Shown: one piece after another, positions 21,606 to 33,840 of the stretch
Layout: each line of letters starts with the position of its first letter
How positions within the stretch are numbered: position 1 is the stretch's first letter
Assembly (NCBI GenBank): GCA_028023455.1
Contig: JAQFVV010012398.1
Location: 3,122,682-3,186,681 of the forward strand
Origin: Epiperipatus broadwayi
Lineage: Eukaryota; Onychophora; Udeonychophora; Euonychophora; Peripatidae
Length of the DNA stretch: 64,000 bases
Direction of reading: 5' to 3'
Program-made: the position numbers and the translations under genes
Notes under the pieces: model-generated
Databases searched by the model: none
The model's input: the letters and a program-made list of their open reading frames with translations, nothing else
Told to the model about the DNA's origin: nothing

Positions 21606-22854
21606 TTTTTTTAAAAAAATTATAATCTTTTCAGAATAGTGTACCTTCATTATTAATTTTTATAATTTAAATTTAATTCTCAAACCATTTTAATAATTAA
21701 TTTTATTAGTTTTATTGCCCAGTGTGGTTCATTTCAGTGGTGGAATATTCTGGATCTCAAAATCCTTAGATCTAAAGTTCATAGGTCATGGCCAAGCTTC
21801 ATCATTTGCCACTGCTTATGAATCCCCCCCCCCAAAAAAAAAAATAAACCATTTATTTATTTTTGTAGTAATTTCAAGTCAAAACTTACATCAAGTATTA
21901 AACTGATTCAATTACTAATTAATCTTTACTTTGGAAAGAGTTATGATTAACACTTTTGAATTAATTATAGCCCTCCATTGTGTAGTGTAATTGGACTAAT
22001 TTGTATTTATTAAAGAAAATCTCACAAAATAAACTGTCCAGTCATAATATTTAAGTGAAATTATTCAATATTATTCTAATCTTTGGCTCGTTAGATGACA
22101 GCCTAGTTTGATGGAACTGTATATGTTAAACTTTCTCTGTTTCAACTATTATAATTTCATAAAACAGAAGGAACTCTCTATTCTAATGTCATCAGCAATA
22201 AATTTGAATGCTCATTGAGTATCATATGGTAGCACATTTTAATTCTTATTCCCACACTGGTTTCTGGATTTTGTCTTTATCATCATAATGCCAAACATGG
22301 GGGTAAAAAATCCTATGTACTGGTCAAAACATGTTTATCCATTTAACATGAGCTGGAACTCACAAAATGTACTTCAAACCCAGTCAAGCCTGAGATTTAG
22401 GTCAGGGACCAGCCTGGATTCGAAACTCCCTAATCCCCAGATCAAACACCTAATGGATAACATAATAGTGATGGCACATGAGAATTAATTTTACTCTGGC
22501 CCACACTAGCAAAGCAGAGAAGACAATGAGACATCTATTAACTATGACTAAACTAAAATATATATAAGCATGGCTGTACTTTTGGAAGTGGAGAAAAAAA
22601 AATTCGAACTACTCAGACAAGTTAGACAATAAAAATTAGTTTAATATAACAACTAATTATTTACATACATTTATAAATTGATTTCAAACAGTATGTGTGT
22701 GAATGAGCAAGCGGTAGATGATTACATAGTGTCATTCATGCTATTATTTTTCACATGCTCTTTATTAGCTAAATAATATATTATAATTAAGCATACATCT
22801 TTGGTGGGTCCAATATTAAGATGCCAATCGATTATTAGAAGAAATTCACATAAA
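21606..22854. other. Intron 4 sequence, no gene
   Basis: No coding segment was recognised. A less AT-rich patch near 22260-22500 may be an unidentified repeat. Confidence 0.5.
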
Positions 22855-23170
22855 ATTGCTATTAACGCTTTGATTTATGGTTCTGAAATGTGATGACTAA
22901 CATGTGATTTTGGGGAGCATTCTGAGCTTCATCATATATATATAAGAAAACTATTTTCACACCATTACGGTCATGAAAATAAGTAAAACACATTTGAAAT
23001 TGACATTTGATTATATGAAAAAATATTTAATGAAAATTCTCTTAATTAGCGCTGGTAAGAATGCTCTATTTTCCCCAAGGCAAATAGATACTCTTAAATA
23101 CAGAAATAAGTTACGATGGTGGGATTGTATAAGACTGAAATAAATTTAATTAATAAAACTAGAAGTAATT
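22855..23170 (+). pseudogene. Non-LTR reverse transcriptase C-terminal fragment, probable RTE type
   Basis: The broken translation contains NALIYGSEM (compare YGSETW, the box downstream of the reverse transcriptase in RTE-like and Jockey elements). About 75 codons later comes KYRNKLRWWDCIR, in the position of the usual RW.DDI/RWWGHI box. Many stops; only the spacing and two boxes support it. Confidence 0.4.
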
Positions 23171-23369
23171 GGCATTTATATATATTTTGAGCAAAGTGCA
23201 ATTTTAATATTAGAGCATTAAAATGGGGTCATGAAGCAAAAGAAATAATAATATGAAGAAGTTTGCGGTGCTGACATAATAGCCAAGAAAGAACATGAAA
23301 AGTCGAGTTTCTGGATGAGAATGAAGTAGATAGGCATGCCATGGTCATTGCTGACATGCAGGCCTTTTA

Positions 23370-23505
23370 TACGAAGACAGTGGATGAGCATAGTGTGTGC
23401 CAGACTTAGGGAATCACCGCCAGAGGCCTTTTGATATGAAGAAAGTGAATATGCATAGCGTGTGCCAAACTTACAGGAATCACCACCAGATGCATTTTTA
23501 TACAA
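23370..23505. repeat. Tandem repeat, period about 65 bp, two copies
   Basis: GCATAGTGTGTGCCAGACTTA at 23388 recurs as GCATAGCGTGTGCCAAACTTA at 23453, each followed by GGAATCACC.CCAGA and a GCCTTTT/GCATTTTTATA segment. Part of a third copy precedes them. Confidence 0.7.
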
Positions 23506-23745
23506 AATAACTAGTCCTGGGAAGATTAACTATCCACAGGACAGAATAGAAAGAAAATCTATGGGTTTGAACTTGTTGCAACTCCCAGATTAAGAAGCAC
23601 ATATATGTAAACACGAAGATAAGGCCGAATGTCAGTAACACAGTATGGGTAAATGTCACTAATGACATTGAATAAGTTTACTGCTTTAAAATGAATGACC
23701 CTTATTTGAATGCTATAATTTAGACAAATAATACACGATGTCACT

Positions 23746-23779
<34 letters not shown>

Positions 23780-24445
23780 TTTCAAATTAATAAAATATAC
23801 ATTAAGATTTGACCCCCTCCTTTTCTGCTATTTAAAATAAATGAATCCCACCTTCATTGATTTTATAATAACTGGAATATTTAAAGATTGTATTTGATAT
23901 TTTAAAAGTATAAAACAATAAAATAAAAATTAGCAGTTATATATAGAAAACAATTAATAAGTCATCTTTTCAGAATTGAATAATATTTATAAAATAAATA
24001 AGGTTTCAGAGCGTTAATTAGCTTGGGTTCTGGATTCACCCCGGGTAGAAAATCCAGAGTTAAACAACAAATATATATATATATTAAAGCATAAACAAAA
24101 TGTTGATGTAAAAACAATCTGGCAAGTGTGTTAATTAATAATACATTATATTTTAAGGGAACGTTAATAAACTAATTCATGAAGGTTTACTTAAAAAAGA
24201 AAGAAAAGATTTTAGAAATTCAACTCATTAGATTGCTTAAGATTGGCATGTTAATAATAAAAACATACATATAAATAAATGACCGCACCAGAGTTAAAAA
24301 AAGTTAGAACATATGTGAGAGAATTAAATTTATAGAAATTACCTAAGAGCAAATTACATATTTAAACAAAAACAAAGTTAAATAATATATTAAGAAGAAA
24401 TCTTGATAGATGAATTAGGCTAGATTTAGTTTGAGGTGACAGCTT
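23506..24445. other. Intron 4 sequence, no gene
   Basis: Contains an (AT)n(AG)n microsatellite at 23746-23780. Otherwise nothing recognised. Confidence 0.55.
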
Positions 24446-24583
24446 GAAAAGAAGAAGAAGAAGAAGAAAGAAGAAGAAGGAGGAGAAGAAGGAAAAGGAG
24501 GAGGAGGCAGAAGGAGGAGAAGGAAGAAGAGGAAGAGGAGGAGGAAGGTAAGGAAGAAGAAGAGGAATAGGAGGAAGAAAAAG
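24446..24583. repeat. Polypurine GAA/GGA tract, about 138 bases
   Basis: Almost pure G and A on the plus strand, with only three pyrimidine interruptions seen, ending seven bases before the LTR retrotransposon's target-site duplication. Long purine mirror-like tracts can form triplex DNA. Confidence 0.9.
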
Positions 24584-25219
24584 ATTATTCAATTGAAGCA
24601 ATGGATCTGAAAGTCTGATTCATGCTTCACAGCCTCCTATAAACTTAATCAGTATTGTAGACCTGAATTAAGTTTATAGCCCAATATCAGCAGGATTTTG
24701 CATTAAAGCTAAAATTAATTACGTTTATTAAATTTGTATGTGCATTTAAATATTTCATTTTAAATAAAGTCTATTCCAAGATTAAATTGCTGTTTAAAAA
24801 ATTACTTGTTAAAACCTTTTAATCAAACACATATATATACGTCAAGCGTATATATATGAGTTAATGCAAAATTCTTCTGAAATAAAATGCTTATTTTATT
24901 AAAAGAAATAGGAATATATTTTTCTTTTTAAAATCTTGTTAAAATATGACGTATGATTTTATTTTAAGATAAGCCCGCCAACATTTTCTAAAGGAATGTA
25001 TGTTTTTTAATTAATTTAGCCCATTCAAGGCAAATTAAAGATGGCCTTCTCTTTCTTTTTTAATTAATAAAAATTCAAAATTTAAAGAAAGAAATTTAGA
25101 ATAAAAAAGTAAAAGTTATTTTTAGAAAATGTTACCTTGAAACAAAGGAGCATGGGGGGAGGGGCTTATCAAGATCTAAGATCATACACAAAACAATAGA
25201 AGGTAGCTTACAAAAAGAG

Positions 25220-25227
25220 TATAAATA
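25220..25227 (+). promoter_or_regulatory. TATA box of left LTR
   Basis: TATAAATA preceded by AAAAAGAG and followed by GGAGAGAGAACAAAAG. The same string is at 31199-31206 in the right LTR. Transcription probably starts about 30 bases downstream, at the beginning of the GAGAATTC repeat tract. Confidence 0.6.
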
Positions 25228-25261
25228 GGAGAGAGAACAAAAGACTTGGCTTTTACTGTTG

Positions 25262-25480
25262 AGATTTCTCTTTAGAGAGAATTCATTCAGATTTCTTTTG
25301 CTTCCTCTTTCCTATTAGAGATTTCACCTACTTGCTTTCAGTCAGATTTCTCTTTGGAGAATTCTTTCAGATTTTTCTTGTGCTTGCTTTTCAGTCAGAT
25401 TTCTTTTTGGAGAATTCATTGAGATTTCTCTTGCTGCTTTTTCAGGTTTCTCTTTGGGAGAATTCAGTCAGTTTTCTCAG
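25262..25480 (+). repeat. GAGAATTC-type tandem units within the left LTR
   Basis: Five imperfect units of roughly 40-50 bases. Each contains CAGATTTCTCTTT(A/G)GAGAATTC or a close variant. Matching units occur at 31240-31440 in the right LTR, with one partly deleted. Placement just after the TATA box suggests a transcribed leader. Confidence 0.75.
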
Positions 25481-26836
25481 ATTTTGCTTCTTGTTGAATT
25501 TTGTTCCAAAAAGTTATTCAACTGTCATCCTCAGAATCACGAAGAAGTATTAACATGCCACGAGTTAAAAGTCATATGAATTTGATGGATTTGATTATGT
25601 TTGGTGTTTAGGCAAATAGCTTTGCCTGCTACCGGGGTTCCTCAAAACCATCAAAATGCCATAGTATCCAACCAATATTAATCTAAACTCTGTGCCATGT
25701 CTGTGGGATTTTCCTTGAAAGAATGCTATGTATTTCCATTTTCCTTATCCAGACAAATACCTATTGACGGATGTATCAAGCCACAAATGTCATGGGAACA
25801 AGACCAAAAAACCAGGACGGTAATCATATCTCTCCTAATGAACTATTTACTATTTAACCCTTTTGATCTTACTTTTCTTAATTGCATTATTGTAGTATAT
25901 TTCTGAATTGTTTTATTTAATTATATTTGTAATGTAATTATTTCTATTAGCCTAATCTTAGATGTATATATATTGTGTAATCATCTATCTATTTATATTT
26001 AACCCTTTTCCTGCACTATTCCTCTTTTGCTAATATGTTATAAATATTTCGTATTCCATTGCAGTGTAAGTAAATGTTAATTTTTTATTTAAAATATCTT
26101 TCCAGTTTTCATTTATGTTTGTAAATTCAATACGAGTAAGTTTCCTTTGTTTGCCAACTTGATCTCCTCGAAAATGCTTCTTTTGTCTGCCATTAGCTCA
26201 TTACGTATATCTTATTTAGCTATATATGTCTTAAATAATTTTAAACTGTTTTTAGTGCAAAGAAATTAGAAATTGCTTTGCGAAAGATTTTTTTATTGTA
26301 CTTTATTGAGGAGATTTGAGTTGACAATTTTATTAAAATTGGGAAGAAAAGACTTAGACTGCAAAAATATTATATCATTTATATCCGTTTTTTAATTGTC
26401 TGATTTGTTTTTCATTAATCCACAGGGTAATAGCGGAGGCCATTAAAACATTACTAACATTTTAAAAGTCATTAATTAAATATATTATTTAACTAAAAAA
26501 AAGCTTGAGTTTTCTAATTTTATTTTAATGCTATATTTTACTTTTCCAATGATCCAGGGCACGCAAAACACATTTTTCATAGACTTTTATGCACATTTAA
26601 CTATTTAGTTCTATAAGTATTTTTGTCCATGTCTCTCCCCTGATGCTAAGTTTGGGTCGGGTGAGCAAATAATTTACGTATGACTCAGATAACGTTGTTG
26701 GTTCGTAATTAGACTTGGTAATAGGTGAAGAGGGCATAGAATTCTTGATTTAATATCTCGCGTATGGGTGGCCTCAAGGTACTTTCACCTAGTATTCGAA
26801 CTGAGTTAAACCAACATACATCATCTGACTGACACA

Positions 26837-29433
26837 GTAATTTTTCCCCCCCACATTTTGTTGACCAAGGAGACAAATTTCATTTTTTGGGAAGAATAGG
26901 AATAGGGGATTTGAAATAATAGATAATATGCAGTGGGATGAATGTCATTTTTTTTTTTTCTTAAAAAAGTAGTACCCTGACAAGTTTGTTTTACTTTAAT
27001 ATATTTATATAAAAATATATGCATAATTTTTCCGAGTTTTGTTTCCTAATGTGAGCAAATGTCATTTGTGTTGAATTAATTAACAAGTTAAATGTGCCAT
27101 AAAGTAAAAAAAATTTTCCCGAGTTTTAAATTGCTAAAATGAATGTTTTACATTTAGAAAAGTTAACACTCCATTAGTTTTTTTTTTTTTCAGTGAATAT
27201 ATAATGAGAATAAATTTTAGAGTTATAGCAAAATTGTTTTTTCCTAATTAGTAGAGTCTTGCCATGGCCAGTCGCCATATAGTTTTGTTTGTCGTATAAA
27301 GTATATAGTGTCAATGAGGCAGAAGTGTCAAATAAATACCCACTTGCCCACCCTTAAGATAGCTTTCATACTTTATGTTATTTAGTATTGCTTAAATAGA
27401 AGTTTTGAAATAATAATGTTTTTTCGAATTATAGTGTATCTTCGGTGCGTTAATATTTTAGTAAAAAAGTACAAATAGATAATAAAAGGTTTTTTTTCCC
27501 GTTTGTATAAATTTTTGTAAAGATCTAATAGATAACATTTTTTTCCACTAATAGGAATTTTTTTGGTGAGATCAATAGGTTTGATAAGTTCTAATTAACA
27601 CGTGTCAATGTATGGTGTCAGCAAATATTTTTTTCACTTTCTCTGCATTCGTTTCTTTAAATTAATAATTTTAATCATTCAAATATTTTTTTTTCACTTT
27701 TAAATATTTTGCAGTTACGTTTCCTTGCAAACATATATAAATATAAGTTTTGTTAATAAAATTCAAATTTAATTTTCAACTTGTGAAATAGTAAATGCGT
27801 ATGTTCGTTATAATAAAGATTTATTTTCTATAACATATATGTCAGCCACCTTTAGTTAAGATTTTTTTTCTCAATTTGGATTATGCTATTGAATCATTTA
27901 TTGAGTAACCGTTAGGTGAAGACCCTTTGAGTAACCATTAGGTGAAGCCCTTTTTTTTAGTAACCGTTTTTGGTGAAGACCCCCTTAGTAACTGTTAGGT
28001 GAAGACCTCTTACATTTTAGAGTTTAGGATTGCTGAGTAGCCTGAAATAATAGGTCTATGTCTGCAATCATTGTTTCCATGTTATATTTGCGACCAGCGT
28101 TTACTAGCCTGAAATAATAGGAGTATGCAGTCCGCAATATGACAAATCTTTCTAATAAAATCATGTACATGATAAGAAAAAATATTTGTATAGGTATATC
28201 TGTCTGTATATTTATATGTAGTCATAATATATGCTTATTTAGTGAAGTATATATTCATATATATGAGTGTATATGGTATATATTTCATTTATAGATCGGT
28301 AAAACCCATTTTTATATAAATGTTTTTTAAACAGTTTTTGATCTCAATGCGTGATTCTGTAAAATTGCTTGATAATTGTTAATCTATTTCAGGTTGTGAC
28401 CAAAATGGTAGTTGTTTCGATCCCAGGTTCATAATTCAGAGTGATGGTTATCATGGGATTTTATTTTTATTTTTAATTTTTTTTGTGTATATTTTGTTTT
28501 GTTAATCGTACTTTAGGCTGTTTAAATTGATTTTTTTTGTGTGTATCTTGACCAAAATGGTAGCGTGGTTAGTTGTTATACGTCTTAGACTTAATTAATA
28601 TTGTCATTTAAAATAGCATTTACTTATTCATGCAGAGATTTTTTTTGAAAGTGAAGTGAAAATCAAAATAAATTTTAATCGCATTTAAACTTTATAATCC
28701 TTATCAATGTGTGCTTGGATCATTGTCCATTAATATGTATATTTGATATGGCCATTGCCTTGTTGTCTGGCGCTTTCATCAAATAAATTTGTCGGCAAGT
28801 GCAATCTCTCATATTGGATTACAAATAAACAAACCATAGGAGGTAGATGATCCAAATAAAAATGTATGCGTAGTGAGCCAAAATAATTTTTAAACATGAC
28901 TTATGTATATTTTGCTCACATATTCCTTTTGATATATATATATATATTAATGTAAATGCATTTTTTTAGTTGTTTCAGGTATCAGAGAAAGCCAGGTCAA
29001 GCTGTAAGTGTATTATTTTAATGATATTGTGACAACATAGCAGTGACATTTTAAATGAAATATAAAAATAAATAAAGTAAAGTGAGAAGAATCATATGTA
29101 GTATAAATATTAAAAACAGACATGGCAGGATTTTATATTTTTTTTCATGTACAAACAGATACATATAGGCATAGGTTTAAGATAGGGCCTCGTGAGGTAG
29201 GCAAAGTTGATTTCTAAAAACATACAAATAAAACAGATAGTTATATAAAATAAAGAACTTAGAATATTGATTTATTTTACAAAGAACTAAAATTTTTTTT
29301 GATATACAGAAGGATATAGCTCCTAGACATGTGTGCTAAAATATACTTATCTAGATTGTTTATAAATAACTAAAATACGTTTTAGAAATAAGGTGTGATT
29401 GTTATACAACAAAATAGCCAATATTAGGCAAAA
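26837..29433 (+). other. LTR element leader, non-coding
   Basis: No long frame was seen. No convincing tRNA primer-binding site directly follows the left LTR, where the sequence is GTAATTTTTCCCCCC. Contains a four-copy 26-30 bp tandem repeat near 27.9 kb and two ACCAAAATGGTAG strings (28398, 28551). An unusually long leader for a retrotransposon. Confidence 0.6.
27903..28011 (+). repeat. AGTAACCGTTAGGTGAAGACC tandem repeat, four copies
   Basis: Imperfect units start at 27903, 27929, 27959 and 27987 with core AGTAAC(C/T).TTAGGTGAAG. The spacer length varies through a T run. Located in the LTR element's leader. Confidence 0.85.
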
Positions 29434-29715
29434 ATGGAACAACAGAAGAAAGACAAAGATTATGACAGCGATGAGGAGGTAGTGCTCAACCTTCCAAATA
29501 CAGCAACATGTACTCATAGTGAACAAAAATACAATTTGGAAGATCTCATTAAAGAAATGAGACAAGAAACAAAAATGATGATGACCATGTTCCAAGAAGT
29601 TATGAAAATGACATCACAAAGATTGAACTGTTTGGAGGAACACATGGGTCGCCACCATAACATACTAGTAGAACAAAAGTATTGCCAGATGATGACACTC
29701 AGCTTAAATCATTGA
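29434..29715 (+). pseudogene. gag-like N-terminal fragment of LTR element
   Basis: An open frame of 93 codons, acidic at the start (DKDYDSDEEVVLNLP), then a predicted helical charged stretch (LEDLIKEMRQETKMMMTMFQ, LNCLEEHMGR) that could form a coiled coil. This pattern resembles the N-terminus of retrotransposon gag proteins, but there is no capsid or zinc-knuckle signature, so the call rests on position (first frame after the leader) and composition. It overlaps the next frame by 34 bases in another phase. Without the LTR context it would be called hypothetical. Confidence 0.5.
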
Positions 29716-30260
29716 TTGAAGAAGAAGCATGTAAAGATATTCACCACTTGGACTTGTCAGTCAAACATGAAAGGCAAAGTGGAGAAGAAAATTATCAGAC
29801 CATAGAGGATAGCAAGAGCACAATGACTCTTCAGACTTTGGATTTGGTAAATGAAACTGAAAAGGTGGTACAATATATTAACAACACAGTGAATGAGTCA
29901 ACAGGATTTACTCCAACTCACCTGCATTATGGGAAAGAATGTCCTCAGTTATTTAAAACCAAAATGCTGATGGAAGAGGAGAAGATAGATAAACTATAAG
30001 ATCAAAAGATAGCATATGAACGATTAAGATGGGCGACGCTGCATCAGAAGACAAAATGAAAATGCCAGTATCAAGTTAGGCAAAGGAAGCAAGTATGGCT
30101 GAGAGATCTGAGGCCATGTAGGATAGTGTGGAGAGAAGTTAAAAAGTTTTTTCCGATATATAAAGGCCCTCACATGTTAAAAAAGAAGTGTGGAGTAAGT
30201 GTTTTGTTTTGGAAAAATAATCTCAGCCTAAAAAGAGAGTATAATATTAGAAACAGAAAC
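29682..30260 (+). pseudogene. Integrase C-terminal fragment of LTR element
   Basis: The open part (to 29999) ends with NNTVNESTGFTPTHLHYGKE, matching the integrase segment 'YN...H.sTg.tP..l.yGr..' after the catalytic core. After a stop, the translation continues with VWLRDLRP and VKKFFPIYKGPH, the 'V...L.p...k.f.p.Y.GP' strand of the integrase C-terminal domain, until about 30260. The DDE catalytic core, reverse transcriptase and protease are missing, so a large internal deletion must have joined the gag side to the integrase end. The two frames lie in consecutive order, as expected for a retrotransposon. Confidence 0.75.
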
Positions 30261-30512
30261 TTGAAACCTTGCGTACCACCAAACTCCAGAAAATACAGAC
30301 ATTAAAATAGATACATACCTTATTAGACTAGAACCAATACTGACCCGACCCTAGTTATATGATTAAGAAAAAGAAAGACCGTAGTTAGTAACAAATTAAG
30401 TATTACAGCAAATAAAGAGTAGGCTTGAACTTACCTGGCAAAAAATTTTTACCTTTGACCTGAAGCAACAGCATTTTTTTAACATTCTTTTTTCTCACTA
30501 ACTATTGGGAAA

Positions 30513-30744
30513 TGAAGCAATGGATCTGAAAGTCCGATCCATGCTTCACAGCCTCCTATAAACTTAATCAGTATTGTAGATCTGAATTAAGTTTATAACC
30601 CAATATCAGCAGGGTTTTGCATTAAAGCTAAAATTAATTATGTTTATTAAATTTGTATTTGCATTTAAATATTTCATTTTAAATAAAGTCCATTCCAAGA
30701 TTAAATTGCTGTTTAAAAAATTACTTGTTAAAACCTTTTAATCA

Positions 30745-30782
<38 letters not shown>

Positions 30783-30796
30783 ATATAAGGTTGATT

Positions 30797-30844
<48 letters not shown>

Positions 30845-32797
30845 TTAATGCAAAATTCTGCTGAAATAAAATGCTTATTTTATTAAAAGAAATAATAATA
30901 TATTTTTCTTTTTAAAATCTTGTTAAAATATGGTGTATGATTTTATTTTGAGATAAGCCTGCCAACATTTTCTAAAGAAATGTATGTTTTTTAATTAATT
31001 TAGCCCATTCAAGGCAAATTAAAGATGGCCTTCTCTTTCTTTTTTAATTAATAAAAATTCAAAGTTTAAAGAAAGAAATTTAGAATAAAAAGGTAAAAGT
31101 TATTTTTAGAAAATGTTATCTTGAAACAAAGGGGTGGGGGGGGCTTATCAAGATCTAAGATCATATGCAAAACAATAGAAAGTAGCTTACAAAAAGGGTA
31201 TAAATAGGAGAGAGAACAAAAGACTTGGCTTTTCCTGTTGAGATTTCTCTTTAGAGAGAATTCATTCAGATTTTTTTTGCTTCCTTTTTTCTATTAGAGA
31301 TGTCACCTGTTCTCTTTGGAGAATTCTTTCAGATTTTTCTTGTGCTTGCTTTTCAGTCAGATTTCTCTTTGGAGAATTCATTGAAATTTCTCTTGCTGCT
31401 TTTTCAGATTTCTCTTTGGGAGAATTCATTCAGTTTTCTCAGATTTTGTTTCACGTTGAGATTTTGTTCCAAAAAGTTATTCAACTGTCATCCTCGGAAT
31501 CATGGAGAAGTATTAACATGCCACGAGTTAAAAGTCATATGAATTTGATTATGTTTAATGGTTAGGCAAATAGCTTTGCCTGCCACTGGGGTTCCTAAAA
31601 ACCATCAAAATGCCGTAGTATCCAACCAATATTAATCTAAACTCTGTGCCATGTCTGTGGGACTTTCCTTGAAAGAATGCTATGTATTTCCATTTTTCCT
31701 TATCCAGACAAATACCTATCGACAGATGTATCAAGCCACAAATGTCGCGGGAACAAGACCAAGGAACCAGGACGGTAATTGTATCTCTCCTAATGAACTA
31801 TTTACTATTTAACCCTTTTTGATCTTACCTTTCTTAATTGCATTATTGTAGTATATTTCTGAATTGTTTTATTTAATTATATTTGTAATGTAATTATTTC
31901 TATTAGCCTAATCTTAGATGTATATATATTGTGTGATCATCTATCTATTTATATTTAACCCTTTTCCTATGCTATTCCTCTTTTGCTAACTTGTTATAAA
32001 TATTTTGCATTCCATTGTGGTGTAAGTAAATGTTAATTTTTTATTTAAAATATCTTTCAGTTTTCATTTATGTTTGTAAATTCAATACGAGTAAGTTTCC
32101 TTTGTTTGCCAACTTGATCTCCTCGATAACGCTTCTTTTGTCCACCATTAGCTCATTACGTATATCTTATTTAGTTATATACATTTTAAATAATTTTAAA
32201 CTGTTTTTAGTGCAAAGCAATTAGAAATTGCTTTGCGAAAGATTTTTTTATTGTACTTTATTGAGGAGATTCGGGTTGACAATTTTATTAAAATTGGGAA
32301 GAAAAGACTTAGACCACAAAAATATTATATCGTTTATATCCATTTTTTTTATTGTCTGATTTGTTTTTCATTAATCCACAGGGGAATAGCATAGGCCATT
32401 AAAACATTACTAACATTTTAAAAGTCATTAATTAAATATATTATTTAACTAAACAAAAGCTTGAGTTTTCTAATTTTATTTTAATGCTATATTTTACTTT
32501 TCCAATGATCCAAGCATGCAAAACACATTTTTCATAAACTTTTATGCACATTCAACTATTTAGTTCTATAAGTATTCTTTCCATGTCTCTCCCCTGATGC
32601 TAAGTTTGGGTTGGGTGAGCAAATAATTTACGTATGTCTCAGATAATGTTGCTGGTTCATAATTAGACTCGGTAATAGGTGAAGAGGGCAGAGGGCATAG
32701 TATTCTTGATTTAATATCTCGCGTATGGGTGGCCTCGAGGTACTTTCGCATAGTATTCGAACTGAGTTAAACCAACATACATCATCTGACTGGCACA
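30513..32797 (+). repeat. Right LTR
   Basis: 2285 bp, collinear with the left LTR. Preceded by ATTGGGAAA, a weak polypurine tract. Its extra length comes mainly from two (TA)n expansions at 30748-30842. TATAAATA is at 31199-31206. The (C/G)CACA end is followed by the CAAT target-site duplication. Confidence 0.92.
30748..30842. repeat. (TA)n expansion within the right LTR
   Basis: Two TA runs separated by GATATATAAGGTTGATTAACA. The left LTR has only a short ATATATATAC at the same place, so this grew after insertion. Confidence 0.9.
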
Positions 32798-32801
32798 CAA
32801 T

Positions 32802-33673
32802 ATTTTTGTATTCTGTTTTAATTTCTTCATAGAACCTTATTATAATTATTAATCAGCATAATATATTAATCAAATGGTTTATTGCTCAGGAGATTATAAA
32901 AGTTTGAGCATTGAAAATGATGAACTGGAACTACAATCCCATAGATACTGCATTCCAGTCACCATCTCTATGATAGCAGCACAGCATGCAAATCAATGTA
33001 CATATATGAGTGATAACTAAATTCATTAACTCTCAACGTATAATTTATGTGAATGCTATTTTAAAACCATCTTTTGTTTTTGGACTTCAGATAATAGACA
33101 CATTATTTCTCTAAAATCTTTATAACACCACATCATCTTTTTTTTACAGCAATCTGTTTTATTTATCTTAATAGTCATATATTATTTTCTTTCATTTTTA
33201 TCAATAAATTTATTATCTTTTCTGAACTTGTTCATAGTACTAACATTCCATTTTATGTACTTATTTTTGCAATAATTTAAATTTCAAAATATTTAAACAA
33301 AACAACAATAAGTGGAATGATATAATTCTTAAAAATCTGCACTTTATATGGAATAGTTTTCTATTTATCTCTAATCACCTGGACTGTACTTCTAAATGTA
33401 ATCATATATCATATATATAATGACATCTCTTCTTTTTAGATACTTTTAATCTGTTCATTACTTACAGGTTTAATCAATTAAACTTTAAACATTTTTCTTT
33501 AAAGCTATGAACAGCCTTTCAATAGTTCATGCAAAGCAGAGACTTCTTAAATTTTTTTTGCCAATAATCAGTGAAATAAAACCCCACCAGTCTGAAAAAG
33601 TGATAGATGTTGATAGCTTATATTTTTTCCTTTGTTAAGAATGGTATTCATCCTTTAGACATGTGTGCCACTT
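32802..33673. other. Intron 4 sequence, no gene
   Basis: AT-rich. No coding segment, transposon protein or RNA gene was recognised. Confidence 0.55.
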
Positions 33674-33674
33674 G

Positions 33675-33713
33675 ATGGCATTATTTATGTGTAAAATCAC
33701 ATAAAAATGCCAT
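33675..33713. repeat. Short perfect-stem hairpin
   Basis: ATGGCATT.TTTATGTG pairs with CACATAAAAATGCCAT across a six-base spacer, giving about 16 paired bases. No promoter or terminator context was seen. Confidence 0.7.
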
Positions 33714-33840
33714 TTAAGCAGCCGCATGACGTGTTACATCTAATACCACTGTATGTTGTATTAGATATTGCACATAAATATTACGACCGTTTTGTGCTTC
33801 ATGAATCACTTTATTGGAATTGTCACACATAACCTTTTTA

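Larger units (their letters stand above)
24594..26836 (+). repeat. Left LTR
   Basis: 2243 bp, TG..CA. It carries a TATA box about 626 bases in, followed by a tract with repeated TTTCTCTTTGGAGAATTC units. It differs from the right LTR by scattered substitutions, a longer copy of that tract (about 20 bases) and a shorter TA run near 24830. Confidence 0.92.
24590..32801 (+). mobile_element. LTR retrotransposon with 2.2-kb LTRs and deleted coding interior
   Basis: Two long direct repeats (24594-26836 and 30513-32797) begin TGAAGC and end CACA, giving the TG..CA ends of LTRs. The four bases CAAT lie immediately outside both (24590-24593 and 32798-32801), a target-site duplication. The interior is 3.7 kb. 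It has about 2.6 kb of untranslated leader, a short gag-like frame and the C-terminal part of an integrase; protease, reverse transcriptase and RNase H are absent. It lies in intron 4 of the glucosidase, in the opposite orientation. Integrase C-terminal motifs suggest a Gypsy-like origin; the family is uncertain. It could only move with help from another element. Confidence 0.9.

Noticed and set aside
23218-23505. Minus-strand 95-codon frame with a repeated KASGGDS segment
   Set aside because: The repeat reflects the 65-bp tandem DNA repeat; no family match and no splice support.
24362-24601. Minus-strand Leu/Pro/Ser-rich frame
   Set aside because: It is the reverse complement of the polypurine tract.
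27903-28011. CRISPR-like array
   Set aside because: Only four imperfect units with very short, low-complexity spacers, in a eukaryotic retrotransposon leader.
25332-31542. Phe/Leu-rich frames repeated in both LTRs
   Set aside because: They come from the GAGAATTC-type tandem units in the LTR leader; not conserved as protein between the copies.
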